Shown: positions 1 to 11,608 of the stretch, in pieces
Numbering within the stretch: position 1 is the stretch's first letter
How the letters are laid out: every line of letters starts with the position of its first letter
Source of the DNA: Hippophae tibetana
Taxonomy: Eukaryota; Streptophyta; Magnoliopsida; Rosales; Elaeagnaceae
DNA length: 64,000 nt
NCBI GenBank assembly: GCA_037013495.1
Contig: CM072801.1
Span: 107,267,816 to 107,331,815 of the forward strand
Reading direction: 5' to 3'
Made by a program: the position numbers and the translations under genes
Notes under the pieces: model-generated
The model's input: the letters and a program-made list of their open reading frames with translations, nothing else
Told to the model about the DNA's origin: nothing
Database searches by the model: none

Positions 1-86
1 TTAAAAGTTATAACAGTTTAAAGTTGGAACCTCAATACATAATTTCTTTTTTTTTAAATTACGAACTCCAAAAATTTTGTTGTTTT
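1..86. repeat. Partial satellite monomer at left window edge
   Basis: This is the tail of a monomer cut by the window boundary. It carries the B-type tail TAACAGTTTAAAG, CAATACATAATTTC, a long T tract and the AACTCCAAAAATTTTG segment that precedes the first full monomer. The array therefore continues to the left. Confidence 0.9.
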
Positions 87-310
87 TTATTCAGGATCAA
101 AGATTGGTTGAACACCGAAAACAAAGAACAGGAAAATGATACAGTGAATTAAAAGAAAAGTAGGAAATGAAATGCAAATAAGAAAATAATGACAACAAAA
201 TCTAAAGAAAACAAAAGACTTGTAGAAATATTTGTTTCTTTCATTATTATTTGGACCAAAAGAATGCAAAAAACAAATAAATGGAAACCTTTAGTAAATC
301 ATATATTAAG

Positions 311-323
311 ATAGATATTCTAT
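311..323. other. Short dyad ATAGA-TAT-TCTAT in each monomer
   Basis: ATAGATATTCTAT has 5-base arms and a 3-base centre, and is kept in most monomers; a few subtypes have TTGATATTCTAT instead (for example monomers 39, 41, 52, 64 and 67). The arms are A+T only, so the dyad is weak and could be chance in such A+T-rich DNA. Confidence 0.5.
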
Positions 324-420
324 ATTGGGCAACCAAGGCTTCGATACCAAATGATACGGATCTTTTATGCTGACCATTTTCGAAACCATGAACTCAAAGG
401 TATGAGAAAGATTGAATTGC

Positions 421-469
421 TAAGAACATGGTTAATATAATCAAATTTGAACAGTTAAGAACACGATTA
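421..469. repeat. Internal direct repeat within the monomer
   Basis: TAAGAACATGGTTA (421-434) and TAAGAACACGATTA (456-469) agree at 12 of 14 positions and lie 35 bp apart start to start. The pair is kept in nearly every A and B monomer. It may be a trace of an older internal duplication or a conserved box; nothing in the sequence decides which. Confidence 0.7.
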
Positions 470-477
470 GAAAACCA

Positions 478-491
478 CGCAAAAATGTGCG
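478..491. other. Short dyad CGCA-AAAATG-TGCG in A-type monomers
   Basis: CGCA and TGCG flank a 6-base spacer in type A monomers. In types B and C the right arm reads TGAG or TGGG (and B also lacks one A), so the dyad is lost. It is one of the few G+C-containing symmetric elements in the repeat. A structural or protein-binding role is untested. Confidence 0.5.
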
Positions 492-1950
492 ACCAAACTA
501 TAAGACGTCAGAAAGTTGTTTAAGCGATGAAATTTGGGTTCTAAAAAGTGGATAAAATAACTATTTTTTCCTTTACGTTTTTGCAAATTAAAATCAGTTT
601 AGATTTGATATTTTATAGTGGTCGTTTTGATGTATGACTTAAAAGTTATAACAGTCTAAAGTTGGAACCTCAATAAATATTTTTTTTTTTAAATTACGAA
701 CTCTAGAAATTTTGTTATTTTTTATTCAGGATCAAAGATTGGTTGAACACCGAAAACAAAGAACAGGAAAATGATACAGTGAATTAAAAGAAAAGTACGA
801 AATGAAATGCAAATAAGAAAATAATGACAACAAAATCTAAAGAAAACAAAAGACTTGTAGAAATATTTGTTTCTTTCATTGTTATTTGGACCAAAAGAAT
901 GCAAAAAACAAAAAAATGGAAACCTTTAGTAAATCTAATATATTAAGATAGATATTCTATATTGGGCAACCAAGGCTTCGATACCAAATGATACGGATCT
1001 TTTATGCTGACCATTTTGGAAACCATGAACTCAAAGGCATGAGAAAGATTGAATTGCTAAGAACATGGTTAATATAATCAAATTTGAACAAGTAAGAACA
1101 CGATTAGAAAACCACGCAAAAATGTGCGACCAAACTATAAGACGTCGGAAAGTAGTGTAAGCGATGAAATTTGGGTTTTAAAAAGTAGATAAAATAACTA
1201 TTTTTTCCTTTAAGTTTTTGCGAATTAAAATCAATTTAGATTTGATATTTTATAATGGTCATTTTGATGTATGACTTAAAAGTTATAACAGTCTAAAGTT
1301 GGAACCTCAATAAATAATTTTGTTTTTAAATTAAGAACTCCAGAAATTTTGTTGTTTTTTATTCAGGATCAAAGATTGGTTAAACACCGAAAATAAAGAA
1401 CATGAAAATGATACATTGAATTAAAAGAAAAGTACGAAATAAAATGCAAATAAGAAAATAATGACAACAAAATCTAAAGAAAACAAAAGACTTGTAGAAA
1501 TATTTGTTTCCTTAATTATGATTTGGACGAAAAGAATGCAAAAAACAATAAAATGGAAAACTTTATTAAATCAAAAATTCAAAAAATAGATATATTAAGA
1601 TAGATATTCTATTTTGGGCAACCAAGGCTTCGATACCAAATGATACGGATCTTTTATGCGGACCATTTTGGAAACCATGATTCAAAGGAATGAGAAAGAT
1701 TGAATTGCTAAGAACATGGTTAATATAATCAAATTTGAACAATTAAGAACACGATTACAAAACCACGCAAAATGTGAGACCAAACTATTAGACGTCAGAA
1801 AATATTGTAAGCGGTGGAATTTGGGTTCTAAAAAGTGGACAACTGAAGTATTTTTTACTTTATGTTTTTGCAAATTGAAATGAGTTCAGATTTGATATTT
1901 TATAATAGTCCTTTTGATGTATGACTTAAAAGTTATAACAGTTTAAAGTT

Positions 1951-1956
1951 GGATCC
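1951..1956. other. HOR-diagnostic GGATCC (BamHI) site
   Basis: In most monomers this position reads GGAACC; here it is GGATCC within AAGTTGGATCCGC. The same variant occurs at 3876-3881, 11548-11553 and 14762-14767, each time immediately before an A monomer that starts TTATTCAAGATC. The spacing (1,925, 7,672 and 3,214 bp) follows HOR units rather than monomers. One further GGATCC near 49,538 is in a different context within the indel-rich zone. Confidence 0.9.
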
Positions 1957-2012
1957 GCAATACATAATTTTTTTTTTTTTTAAATTATGAACTCCAAAAA
2001 TTTTGTTGTTTT

Positions 2013-3935
2013 TTATTCAAGATCAAAGATTGGTAGAACACCGAAAACAAAGAACAGGAAAATGATACAGTGAATTAAAAGAAAAGTACCAAATGAAATG
2101 CAAATAAGAAAATAATGACAACAAAATCTAAAGAAAACAAAAGACTTGTAGAAATATTTGTTTCTTTCATTATTATTTGGACCAAAAGAATGCAAAAAAC
2201 AAATAAATGGAAACCTTTAGTAAATCATATATTAAGATAGATATTCTATATTGGGCAACCAAGGCTTCGATACCAAATGATACGGATCTTTTATGCTGAC
2301 CATTTTCGAAACCATGAACTCAAAGGTATGAGAAAGATTGAATTGCTAAGAACATGGTTAATATAATCAAATTTGAAGAGTTAAGAACACGATTAGAAAA
2401 CCACGCAAAAATGTGCGACCAAACTATAAGACGTCGGAAAGTAGTGTAAGCGATGAAATTTGGGTTCTAAAAAGTGGATAAAATAACTATTTTTTCCTTT
2501 ACGTTTTTGCAAATTAAAATCATGTTAGATTTGATATTTTATAATGGTCGTTTTGATGTATGACTTAAAAGTTATAACAGTCTAAAGTTGGAACCTCAAT
2601 AAATATTTTTTTTTTAAATTACGAACTCCAGAAATTTTGTTGTTTTTTATTCAGGATCAAAGATTGGTTGAACACCGAAAACAAAGAACAGGAAAATGAT
2701 ACAGTGAATTAAAAGAAAAGTACGAAATGAAATGCAAATAAGAAAATAATGACAACAAAATCCAAAGAAAACAAAAGACTTGTAGAAATATTTGTTTCTT
2801 TCATTGTTATTTGGACCAAAAGAATGCAAAAAACAAAAAAATGGAAACCTTTAGTAAATCTAATATATTAAGATAGATATTCTATATTGGGCAACCAAGG
2901 CTTCGATACCAAATGATAAGGATCTTTTATGCTGACCATTTTGGAAACCATGAACTCAAAGGCATGAGAAAGATTGAATTGCTAAGAACATGGTTAATAT
3001 AATCAAATTTGAACAAGTAAGAACACGATTAGAAAACCACGCAAAAATGTGCGACCAAACTATAAGACGTCGGAAAGTAGTGTAAGCGATGAAATTTGGG
3101 TTTTAAAAAGTAGATAAAATAACTATTTTTTCCTTTAAGTTTTTGCAAATTAAAATCAATTTAGATTTGATATTTTATAATGGTCATTTTGATGTATGAC
3201 TTAAAAGTTATAACAGTCTAAAGTTGGAACCTCAATAAATAATTTTGTTTTTAAATTACGAACTCTAGAAATTTTGTTGTTTTTTATTCAGGATCAAAGA
3301 TTGGTTAAACACCGAAAATAAAGAACATGAAAATGATACATTGAATTAAAAGAAAAGTACGAAATAAAATGCAAATAAGAAAATAATGACAACAAAATCT
3401 AAAGAAAACAAAAGACTTGTAGAAATATTTGTTTCCTTAATTATGATTTGGACGAAAAGAATGCAAAAAACAATAAAATGGAAAACTTTATTAAATCAAA
3501 AATTCAAAAAATAGATATATTAAGATAGATATTCTATTTTGGGCAACCAAGGCTTCAATACCAAATGATACGGATCTTTTATGCGGACCATTTTGGAAAC
3601 CATGATTCAAAGGAATGAGAAAGATTGAATTGCTAAGAACATGGTTAATATAATCAAATTTGAACAATTAAGAACACGATTAGAAAACCACGCAAAATGT
3701 GAGACCAAACTATTAGACGTCAGAAAATATTGTAAGCGGTGGAATTTGGGTTCTAAAAAGTGGACAACTGAAGTATTTTTTACTTTATGTTTTTGCAAAT
3801 TGAAATGAGTTCAGATTTGATATTTTATAATAGTACTTTTGATGTATGACTTAAAAGTTATAACAGTTTAAAGTTGGATCCGCAATACATAATATTTGTT
3901 TTTTAAATTATGAACTCCAAAAATTTTGTTGTTTT
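2013..3935. repeat. A-A-B trimer HOR unit, copy 2 (~1.92 kb)
   Basis: Monomers 4-6 (starts 2013, 2647, 3284) repeat the A-A-B order of 87-2012 at period about 1,925 bp. The B monomer again carries CCATGATTCAAAGG and the GGATCC at 3876-3881. The first A monomer starts with TTATTCAAGATC and has AGTACCAAATG, a subtype that reappears at 3,936, 11,609 and 14,823, always directly after the GGATCC-bearing tail. Confidence 0.88.
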
Positions 3936-6900
3936 TTATTCAAGATCAAAGATTGGTAGAACACCGAAAACAAAGAAAAGGAAAATGATACAGTGAATTA
4001 AAAGAAAAGTACCAAATGAAATGCAAATAAGAAAATAATGACAACAAAATCTAAAGAAAACAAAAGACTTGTAGAAATATTTGTTTCTTTCATTATTATT
4101 TGGACCAAAAGAATGCAAAAAACAAATAAATGGAAACCTTTAGTAAATCATATATTAAGATAGATATTCTATATTGGGCAACCAAGGCTTCGATACCAAA
4201 TGATACGGATCTTTTATGCTGACCATTTTCGAAACCATGAACTCAAAGGTATGAGAAAGATTGAATTGCTAAGAACATGGTTAATATAATCAAATTTGAA
4301 CAGTTAAGAACACGATTAGAAAACCACGCAAAAATGTGCGACCAAACTATAAGACGTCGGAAAGTAGTGTAAGCGATGAAATTTGGGTTCTAAAAAGTGG
4401 ATAAAATAACTATTTTTTCCTTTACGTTTTTGCAAATTAAAATCAGTTTAGATTTGATATTTTATAATGGTCGTTTTGATGTATGACTTAAAAGTTATAA
4501 CAGTCTAAAGTTGGAACCTCAATAAATATTTTTTTTTTAAATTACGAACTCCAGAAATTTTGTTGTTTTTTATTCAGGATCAAAGATTGGTTGAACACCG
4601 AAAACAAAGAACAGGAAAATGATACAGTGAATTAAAAGAAAAGTATGAAATGAAATGCAAATAAGAAAATAATGACAACAAAATATAAAGAAAACAAAAG
4701 TCTTGTAGAAATATTTGTTTCTTTAATTGTTATTTGGACCAAAAGAATGCAAAAAACAATAAAATGGAAAACTTTAGTAAATCTAATATATTAAGATAGA
4801 TATTCTATATTGGGCAACCATTGCTTCGATACCAAATGATACGGATCTTTTATGCTGACCATTTTCGAAACCATGAACTCAAAGGCATGAGAAAGATTGA
4901 ATTGCTAAGAACATGGTTAATATAATCAAATTTGAACAATTAAGAACACGATTAGAAAACCACGCAAAAATGTGCGACCAAACTATAAGACGTCGGAAAG
5001 TAGTGTAAGCGATGAAATTTGGGTTCTAAAAAGTGGATAAAATAACTATTTTTTCCTTTACGTTTTTCCAAATTAAAATCAGTTTAGATTTGATATTTTA
5101 TAATGGTCGTTTTGATGTATGACTTAAAAGTTATAACAGTCTAAAGTTGGAACCTCAATAAATATTTTTTTTTTAAATTACGAACTCCAGAAATTTTGTT
5201 GTTTTTTATTCAGGATCAAAGATTGGTTGAACACCGAAAACAAAGAACAGGAAAATGATATAGTGAATTAAAAGAAAAGTACGAAATGAAAAGCAAATAA
5301 GAAAATAATGACAACAAAATCCAAAGAAAACAAAAGACTTGTAGAAATATTTGTTTCTTTCATTGTTATTTGGACCAAAAGAATGCAAAAAACAAAAAAA
5401 TGGAAAGCTTTAGTAAATCTAATATATTAAGATAGATATTCTATATTGGGCAACCAAGGCTTCGATACCAAATGATACGGATCTTTTATGCTGACCATTT
5501 TCGAAACCATGAACTCAAAGGTATGAGAAAGATTGAATTGCTAAGAACATGGTTAATATAATCAAATTTGAACAGTTAAGAACACGATTAGAAAACCACG
5601 CAAAAATGTGCGACCAAACTATAAGACGTCGGAAAGTAGTGTAAGCGATGAAATTTGGGTTCTAAAAAGTGGATAAAATAACTATTTTTTCCTTTACGTT
5701 TTTGCAAATTAAAATCAGTTTAGATTTGATATTTTATAATGGTCGTTTTGATGTATGACTTAAAAGTTATAACAGTCTAAAGTTGGAACCTCAATAAATA
5801 TTTTTTTTTTAAATTACGAACTCCAGAAATTTTGTTGTTTTTTATTCAGGATCAAAGATTGGTTGAACACCGAAAACAAAGAACAGGAAAATGATACAGT
5901 GAATTAAAAGAAAAGTACGAAATGAAATGCAAATAAGAAAATAATGACAACAAAATCCAAAGAAAACAAAAGACTTGTAGAAATATTTGTTTCTTTCATT
6001 GTTATTTGGACCAAAAGAATGCAAAAAACAAAAAAATGGAAACCTTTAGTAAATCATATATATTAAGATAGATATTCTATATTGGGCAACCAAGGCTTCG
6101 ATACCAAATGATAAGGATCTTTTATGCTGACCATTTTGGAAACCATGAACTCAAAGGCATGAGAAAGATTGAATTGCTAAGAACATGGTTAATATAATCA
6201 AATTTGAACAAGTAAGAACACGATTAGAAAACCACGCAAAAATGTGCGACCAAACTATAAGACGTCGGAAAGTAGTGTAAGCGATGAAATTTGGGTTTTA
6301 AAAAGTAGATAAAATAACTATTTTCCTTTAAGTTTTTGCAAATTAAAATCAATTTAGATTTGATATTTTATAATGGTCATTTTGATGTATGACTTAAAAG
6401 TTATAACAGTCTAAAGTTGGAACCTCAATAAATAATTTTTTTTTAAATTACGAACTCCAGAAATTTTGTTGTTTTTTATTCAGGATTAGAGATTGGTTGA
6501 ACACCGAAAATAAAGAACATGAAAATGATACATTGAATTAAAAGAAAAGTATGAAATGAAATGCAAATAAGAAAATAATGACAACAAAATCAAAAGAAAA
6601 CAAAAGACTTGTTGAAATATTTGTTTCTTTAATTATTATTTGGACGAAAAGAATGCAAAAAACAATAAAATGGAAAACTTTATTAAATCAAAAATTCAAA
6701 AAATAGATATATTAAGATAGATATTCTATTTTGGGCAACCAAGGCTTCGATACCAAATGATACGGATCTTTTATGCGGACCATTTTGCAAACCATGAACT
6801 CAAAGGAATGAGAAAGATTGAATTGCTAAGAACATGGTTAATATAATGAAATTTGAACATTTAAGAACACGATTAGAAAACCACGCAAAATGTGAGACCA

Positions 6901-7128
6901 AACTATTAGACGTCGGAAAGGTTTGTAAGCGATGGAATTTGGGTTCTAAAAAGTGGACAACTGGACTATTTTTTACTTTATGTTTTTGCAAATTGAAATG
7001 AGTTTAGATTTGATATTTTATAATAGTCCTTTTGATGTATGACTTAAAAGTTATAACAGTTTAAAGTTGGAACCTCAATACATAATTTCTTTTTTTTAAA
7101 TTACGAACTCCAAAAATTTTGATGTTTT
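3936..7128. repeat. Four A monomers followed by one B monomer
   Basis: Monomers 7-10 (starts 3936, 4570, 5206, 5842) are all A type, followed by B monomer 11 (6476). Monomer 8 carries AAAATATAAAG and AAGTCTTG, a combination shared with monomers 35, 48 and 60 at about 21.9, 30.2 and 38.0 kb. Monomer 9 has GATATAGTG, shared with monomer 25 at 15,456. Monomer 11 begins with GGATTAGAG, shared with monomer 26 at 16,092. The block looks like a mosaic of modules found elsewhere in the array rather than a clean HOR. Confidence 0.85.
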
Positions 7129-8418
7129 TTATTCAGGATCAAAGATTGGTTGAACGCCGAAAACAAAGAACCGGAAAATGATACAGTGAATTAAAAGAAA
7201 AGTACGAAATGAAATGCAAATAAGAAAATAATGACAACAAAATCTAAAGAAAACAAAAGACTTGTAGAAATATTTGTTTCTTTCTATGTTATTTGGACCA
7301 AAAGAATGCAAAAAACAAATAAATGCAAACCATTAGTAAATCTAATATATTAAGATAGATATTCTATATTGGGCAACCAAGGCTTCGATACCAAATGATA
7401 CGGATCTTTTATGCTGACCATTTTGGAAACCATGAACTCAAAGGCATGAGAAAGATTGAATTGCTAAGAACATGGTTAATATAATCAAATTTGAACAAGT
7501 AAGAACATGATTAGAAAACCACGCAAAAATGTGCGACCAAAGTATAAGACGTCGGAAAGTAGTGTAAGCGATGAAATTTCGGTTTTAAAAAGTAGATAAA
7601 ATAACTATTTTTTCCTTTAAGTTTTTGCAAATTAAAATCAATTTAGATTTGATATTTTATAATGGTCATTTTGATGTATGACTTAAAAGTTATAACAGTC
7701 TAAAGTTGGAACCTCAATAAATAATTTTTTTTTAAATTACGAACTCCAGAAATTTTGTTGTTTTTTATTCAGGATCAGAGATTGGTTGAACACCGAAAAT
7801 AAAGAACATGAAAATGCTACATTGAATTAAAAGAAAAGTATGAAATGAAATGCAAATAAGAAAATAATGACAACAAAGTCAAAAGAAAACAAAAGACTTG
7901 TAGAAATATTTGTTTCTTTAATTATTATTTGGACGAAAAGAATGCAAAAAACAATAAAATGGAAAAAGTTTATTAAATCAAAAATTCAAAAAATAGATAT
8001 ATTAAGATAGATATTCTATTTTGGGCAACCAAGGCTTCGATACCAAATGATACGGATCTTTTATGCGGACCATTTTGCAAACCATGAACTCAAAGGAATA
8101 AGAAAGATTGAATTGCTAAGAACATGGTTAATATAATCAAATTTGAACATTTAAGAACACGATTAGAAAACCACGCAAAATGTGAGACCAAACTATTAGA
8201 CGTCGGAAAGTATTGTAAGCGATGGAATTTGGGTTCTAAAAAGTGGACAACTGAATTATTTTTTACTTCATGTTTTTGCAAATTGAAATGAGTTTAGATT
8301 TGATATTCTATAATAGTCGTTTTGATGTATGACTTAAAAGTTATAACAGTTTAAAGTTGGAACCTCAATTCATAATTTCTTTTTTTTAAATTACGAATTC
8401 CAGAAATTTTGTTGTTTT
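7129..8418. repeat. A-B dimer at the border of the C-type island
   Basis: Monomer 12 (7129) is an A monomer with the AACGCCGAAAAC variant and a preceding TTTTGATGTTTT, matching monomers 27 and 32. Monomer 13 (7765) is B type with GGATCAGAG and GCTACATTG. Its tail, from roughly 8,290, switches to the C-type states GATATTCTATAATAG, CAATTCATAATTTC and TTACGAATTCC. The border to the next block therefore falls inside this monomer, not at a monomer edge. Confidence 0.82.
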
Positions 8419-11400
8419 TTATTCAGGAGCAAAGATAGGTTGATCACCGAAAACAAAAAACATGAAAATGATACAGTGAATTAAAAGAAAAGTACGAAAT
8501 GAAATGCAAATAAGAAAATATTGACAACAAAATAAAAAGAAAACAAAAGACTTGTAGAAATAGTTGTTTCTTTAATTGTGGTTGGGACCAAAAGAATGCA
8601 AAAAACAATAAAATGGAAACCTTTAGTAAATCTAATATATTAAGATAGATATTCTATTTTGGAAAACCAAGGCTTCGATACCAAATGATACGGACCTTTT
8701 ATGCGGACCATTTTGGAAACCATGCACTCAAAGGAATGAGAAAGATTGAATTGCTAAGTTCACATTTAATATAATTAAATGTGAACAATTAAGAACACGA
8801 TTAGAAAACCACGCAAAAATGTGAGACCAAACTATTAGAGTCGTAAAGTAGTGTAAGCCATGGAATTTGGGTTCTAAAAAATGGAAAATTGAACTATTTT
8901 TTACTTTATGTTTTTGCAAATTGAAATGAGTTTAGATTTGATATTCTATAATAGTCGTTTTGATGTATGACTTAAAAGTTATAACAGTTTAAAGTTGGAA
9001 CCTCAATTCATAATTTCTTTTTTTTAAATTACGAATTCCAGAAATTTTGTTGTTTTTTATTCAGGAGCAAAGATAGGTTGAACACCGAAAACAAAAAACA
9101 TGAAAATGATACAGTGAATTAAAAGAAAAGTACGAAATGAAATGCAAATAAGAAAATAATGACAACAAAATCAAAAGAAAACAAAAGACTTGTAGAAATA
9201 GTTGTTTCTTTAATTGTGGTTGGGACCAAAAGAATGCAAAAAACAATAAAATCGAAACCTTTAGTAAATCTAATATATTAAGATAGATATTCTATTTTGG
9301 GCAACCAAGGCTTCGATACCAAATGATACGGACCTTTTATGCGGACCATTTTGGAAACCATGCACTCAAAGGAATGAGAAAGATTGAATTGCTAAGAACA
9401 TGGTTAATATAATCAAATGTGAACAATTAAGAACACGATTAGAAAACCACGCAAAAATGTGAGACCAAACTATTAGAGTCGGAAAGTAGTGTAAGCCATG
9501 GAATTTGGGTTCTAAAAAATGGAAAATTGAACTATTTTTTACTTTATGTTTTTGCAAATTGAAATGAGTTTAGATTTGATATTCTATAATAGTCGTTTTG
9601 ATGTATGACTTAAAAGTTATAACAGTTTAAAGTTGGAACCTCAATTCATAATTTCTTTTTTTTAAATTACGAATTCCAGAAATTTTGTTGTTTTTTATTC
9701 AGGAGCAAAGATAGGTTGATCACCGAAAACAAAAAACATGAAAATGATACAGTGAATTAAAAGAAAAGTACGAAATGAAATGCAAATAAGAAAATAATGA
9801 CAACAAAATCAAAAGAAAACAAAAGACTTGTAGAAATAGTTGTTTCTTTAATTGTGGTTGGGACCAAAAGAATGCAAAAAACAATAAAATGGAAACCTTT
9901 AGTACATCTAATATATTAAGAGAGATATACTATTTTGGGCAACCAAGGCTACGATACCAAATGATATGGATCTTTTATGCGGACCATTTTGCAAACAATG
10001 AACTCAAAGGAATGAGAAAGATTGAATTGCTAAGAACATGGTTAATATAATCAAATTTGAAAAATTAAGAACACGATTAGAAAACCACGCAAAAATGTGA
10101 GACCAAACTATTAGAGTCGGAAAGTAGTGTAAGCCATGGAATTTGGGTTCTAAAAAATGGAAAATTGAACTATTTTTTACTTTATGTTTTTGCAAATTGA
10201 AATGAGTTTAGATTTGATATTCTATAATAGTCGTTTTGATGTATGACTTAAAAGTTATAACAGTTTAAAGTTGGAACCTCAATTCATAATTTCTTTTTTT
10301 TAAATTACGAATTCCAGAAATTTTTTTGTTTTTTATTCAGGAGCAAAGATAGGTTGAACACCGAAAACAAAAAACATGAAAATGATACAGTGAATTAAAA
10401 GAAAAGTACGAAATGAAATGCAAATAAGAAAATAATGACAACAAAATAAAAAGAAAACAAAAGACTTGTAGAAATAGTTGTTTCTTTAATTGTGGTTGGG
10501 ACCAAAAGAATGCAAAAAACAATAAAATGGAAACCTTTAGTAAATCTAATATATTAAGATAGATATTCTATTTTGGAAAACCAAGGCTTCGATACCAAAT
10601 GATACGGACCTTTTATGCGGACCATTTTGGAAACCATGCACTCAAAGGAATGAGAAAGATTGAATTGCTAAGAACATGGTTAATATAATCAAATGTGAAC
10701 AATTAAGAACACGATTAGAAAACCACGCAAAAATGTGGACCAAACTATTAGAGTCGGAAAGTAGTGTAAGCCATGGAATTTGGGTTCTAAAAAATGGAAA
10801 ATTGAACTATTTTTTACTTTATGTTTTTGCAAATTGAAATGAGTTTAGATTTGATATTCTATAATAGTCGTTTTGATGTATGACTTAAAAGTTATAACAG
10901 TTTAAAGTTGGAACCTCAATTCATAATTTCTTTTTTTTAAATTACTAATTCCAGAAATTTTGTTGTTTTTTATTCAGGATCAAAGATTGGTTGAACGCCG
11001 AAAACAAAGAACATGAAAATTATACAGTGAATTAAAAGAAAAGTACGAAATGAAATGCAAATAAGAAAATAATGACAACAAAAACAAAAGAAAACAAAAG
11101 ACTTGTAGAAATAGTTGTTTCTTTAATTGTGGTTTGGACAATAAGAATGCAAAAAACAATAAAATGGAAACCTTTAGTAAATCTAATATATTAAGATAGA
11201 TATTCTATTTTGGGCAACCAAGGCTTCGATACCAAATGATACGGACCTTTTATGCGGACCATTTTGGAAACCATGCACTCAAAGGAATGAGAAAGATTGA
11301 ATTGCTAAGAACATGGTTAATATAATCAAATGTGAACAATTAAGAACACGATTAGAAAACCACGCAAAAATGTGAGACCAAACTATTAGAGTCGGAAAGT

Positions 11401-11608
11401 AGTGTAAGCCATGGAATTTGGGTTCTAAAAAATGGAAAACTGGACTATTTTTTACTTTATGTTTTTGCAAATTGAAATGAGTTCAGATTTGATATTTTAT
11501 AATAGTCCTTTTGATGTATGACTTAAAAGTTATAACACTTTAAAGTTGGATCCGCAATACATAATTTTTTTTTTTTTAAATTATGAACTCCAAAAATTTT
11601 GTTGTTTT
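8419..11608. repeat. Type C satellite subfamily, five 638-bp monomers
   Basis: Monomers 14-18 (starts 8419, 9057, 9695, 10333, 10970) form a distinct, homogeneous subfamily at single-monomer period 637-639 bp. Shared states include GGAGCAAAGATAGG (monomers 14-17), AAAAAACATGAAAATG, GTGGTTGGGACC, ATTAGAGTCG with two bases missing relative to GACGTCG, AAAATGGAAAATTG, and CAATTCATAATTTC. Type C lacks the B insertion but has a B-like tail (GTGAGACC, GAAATGAG), so it is intermediate between A and B. Monomer 18 starts A-like (GGATCAAAGATTGG) and returns to the ordinary B tail near 11,435-11,490, marking the right border. It matches local amplification of one monomer by slippage or unequal exchange. 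Confidence 0.9.

Larger units (their letters stand above)
87..2012. repeat. A-A-B trimer HOR unit, copy 1 (~1.93 kb)
   Basis: Monomers 1-3 (starts 87, 722, 1359; lengths 635, 637, 654) form an A-A-B trimer repeated in the next 1.92 kb. The B monomer has the rare CCATGATTCAAAGG variant instead of CCATGAACTCAAAGG and ends with a GGATCC (1951-1956) where most copies read GGAACC. Both states recur at the same place in the next trimer, so the trimer and not the monomer was the unit of duplication. Confidence 0.88.

Noticed and set aside
311..460. CENP-B box
   Set aside because: TTCG occurs in CTTCGATACC and TTTTCGAAACC, but neither continues with the A and CGGG required by the NTTCGNNNNANNCGGGN pattern, and no CCCG is present for the other strand.
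600..720. Promoter TATA boxes or terminators in the T-rich tail
   Set aside because: TATTTTATAATGG and T runs resemble such signals only because the DNA is very A+T-rich; there is no gene downstream and nothing to distinguish them from background.
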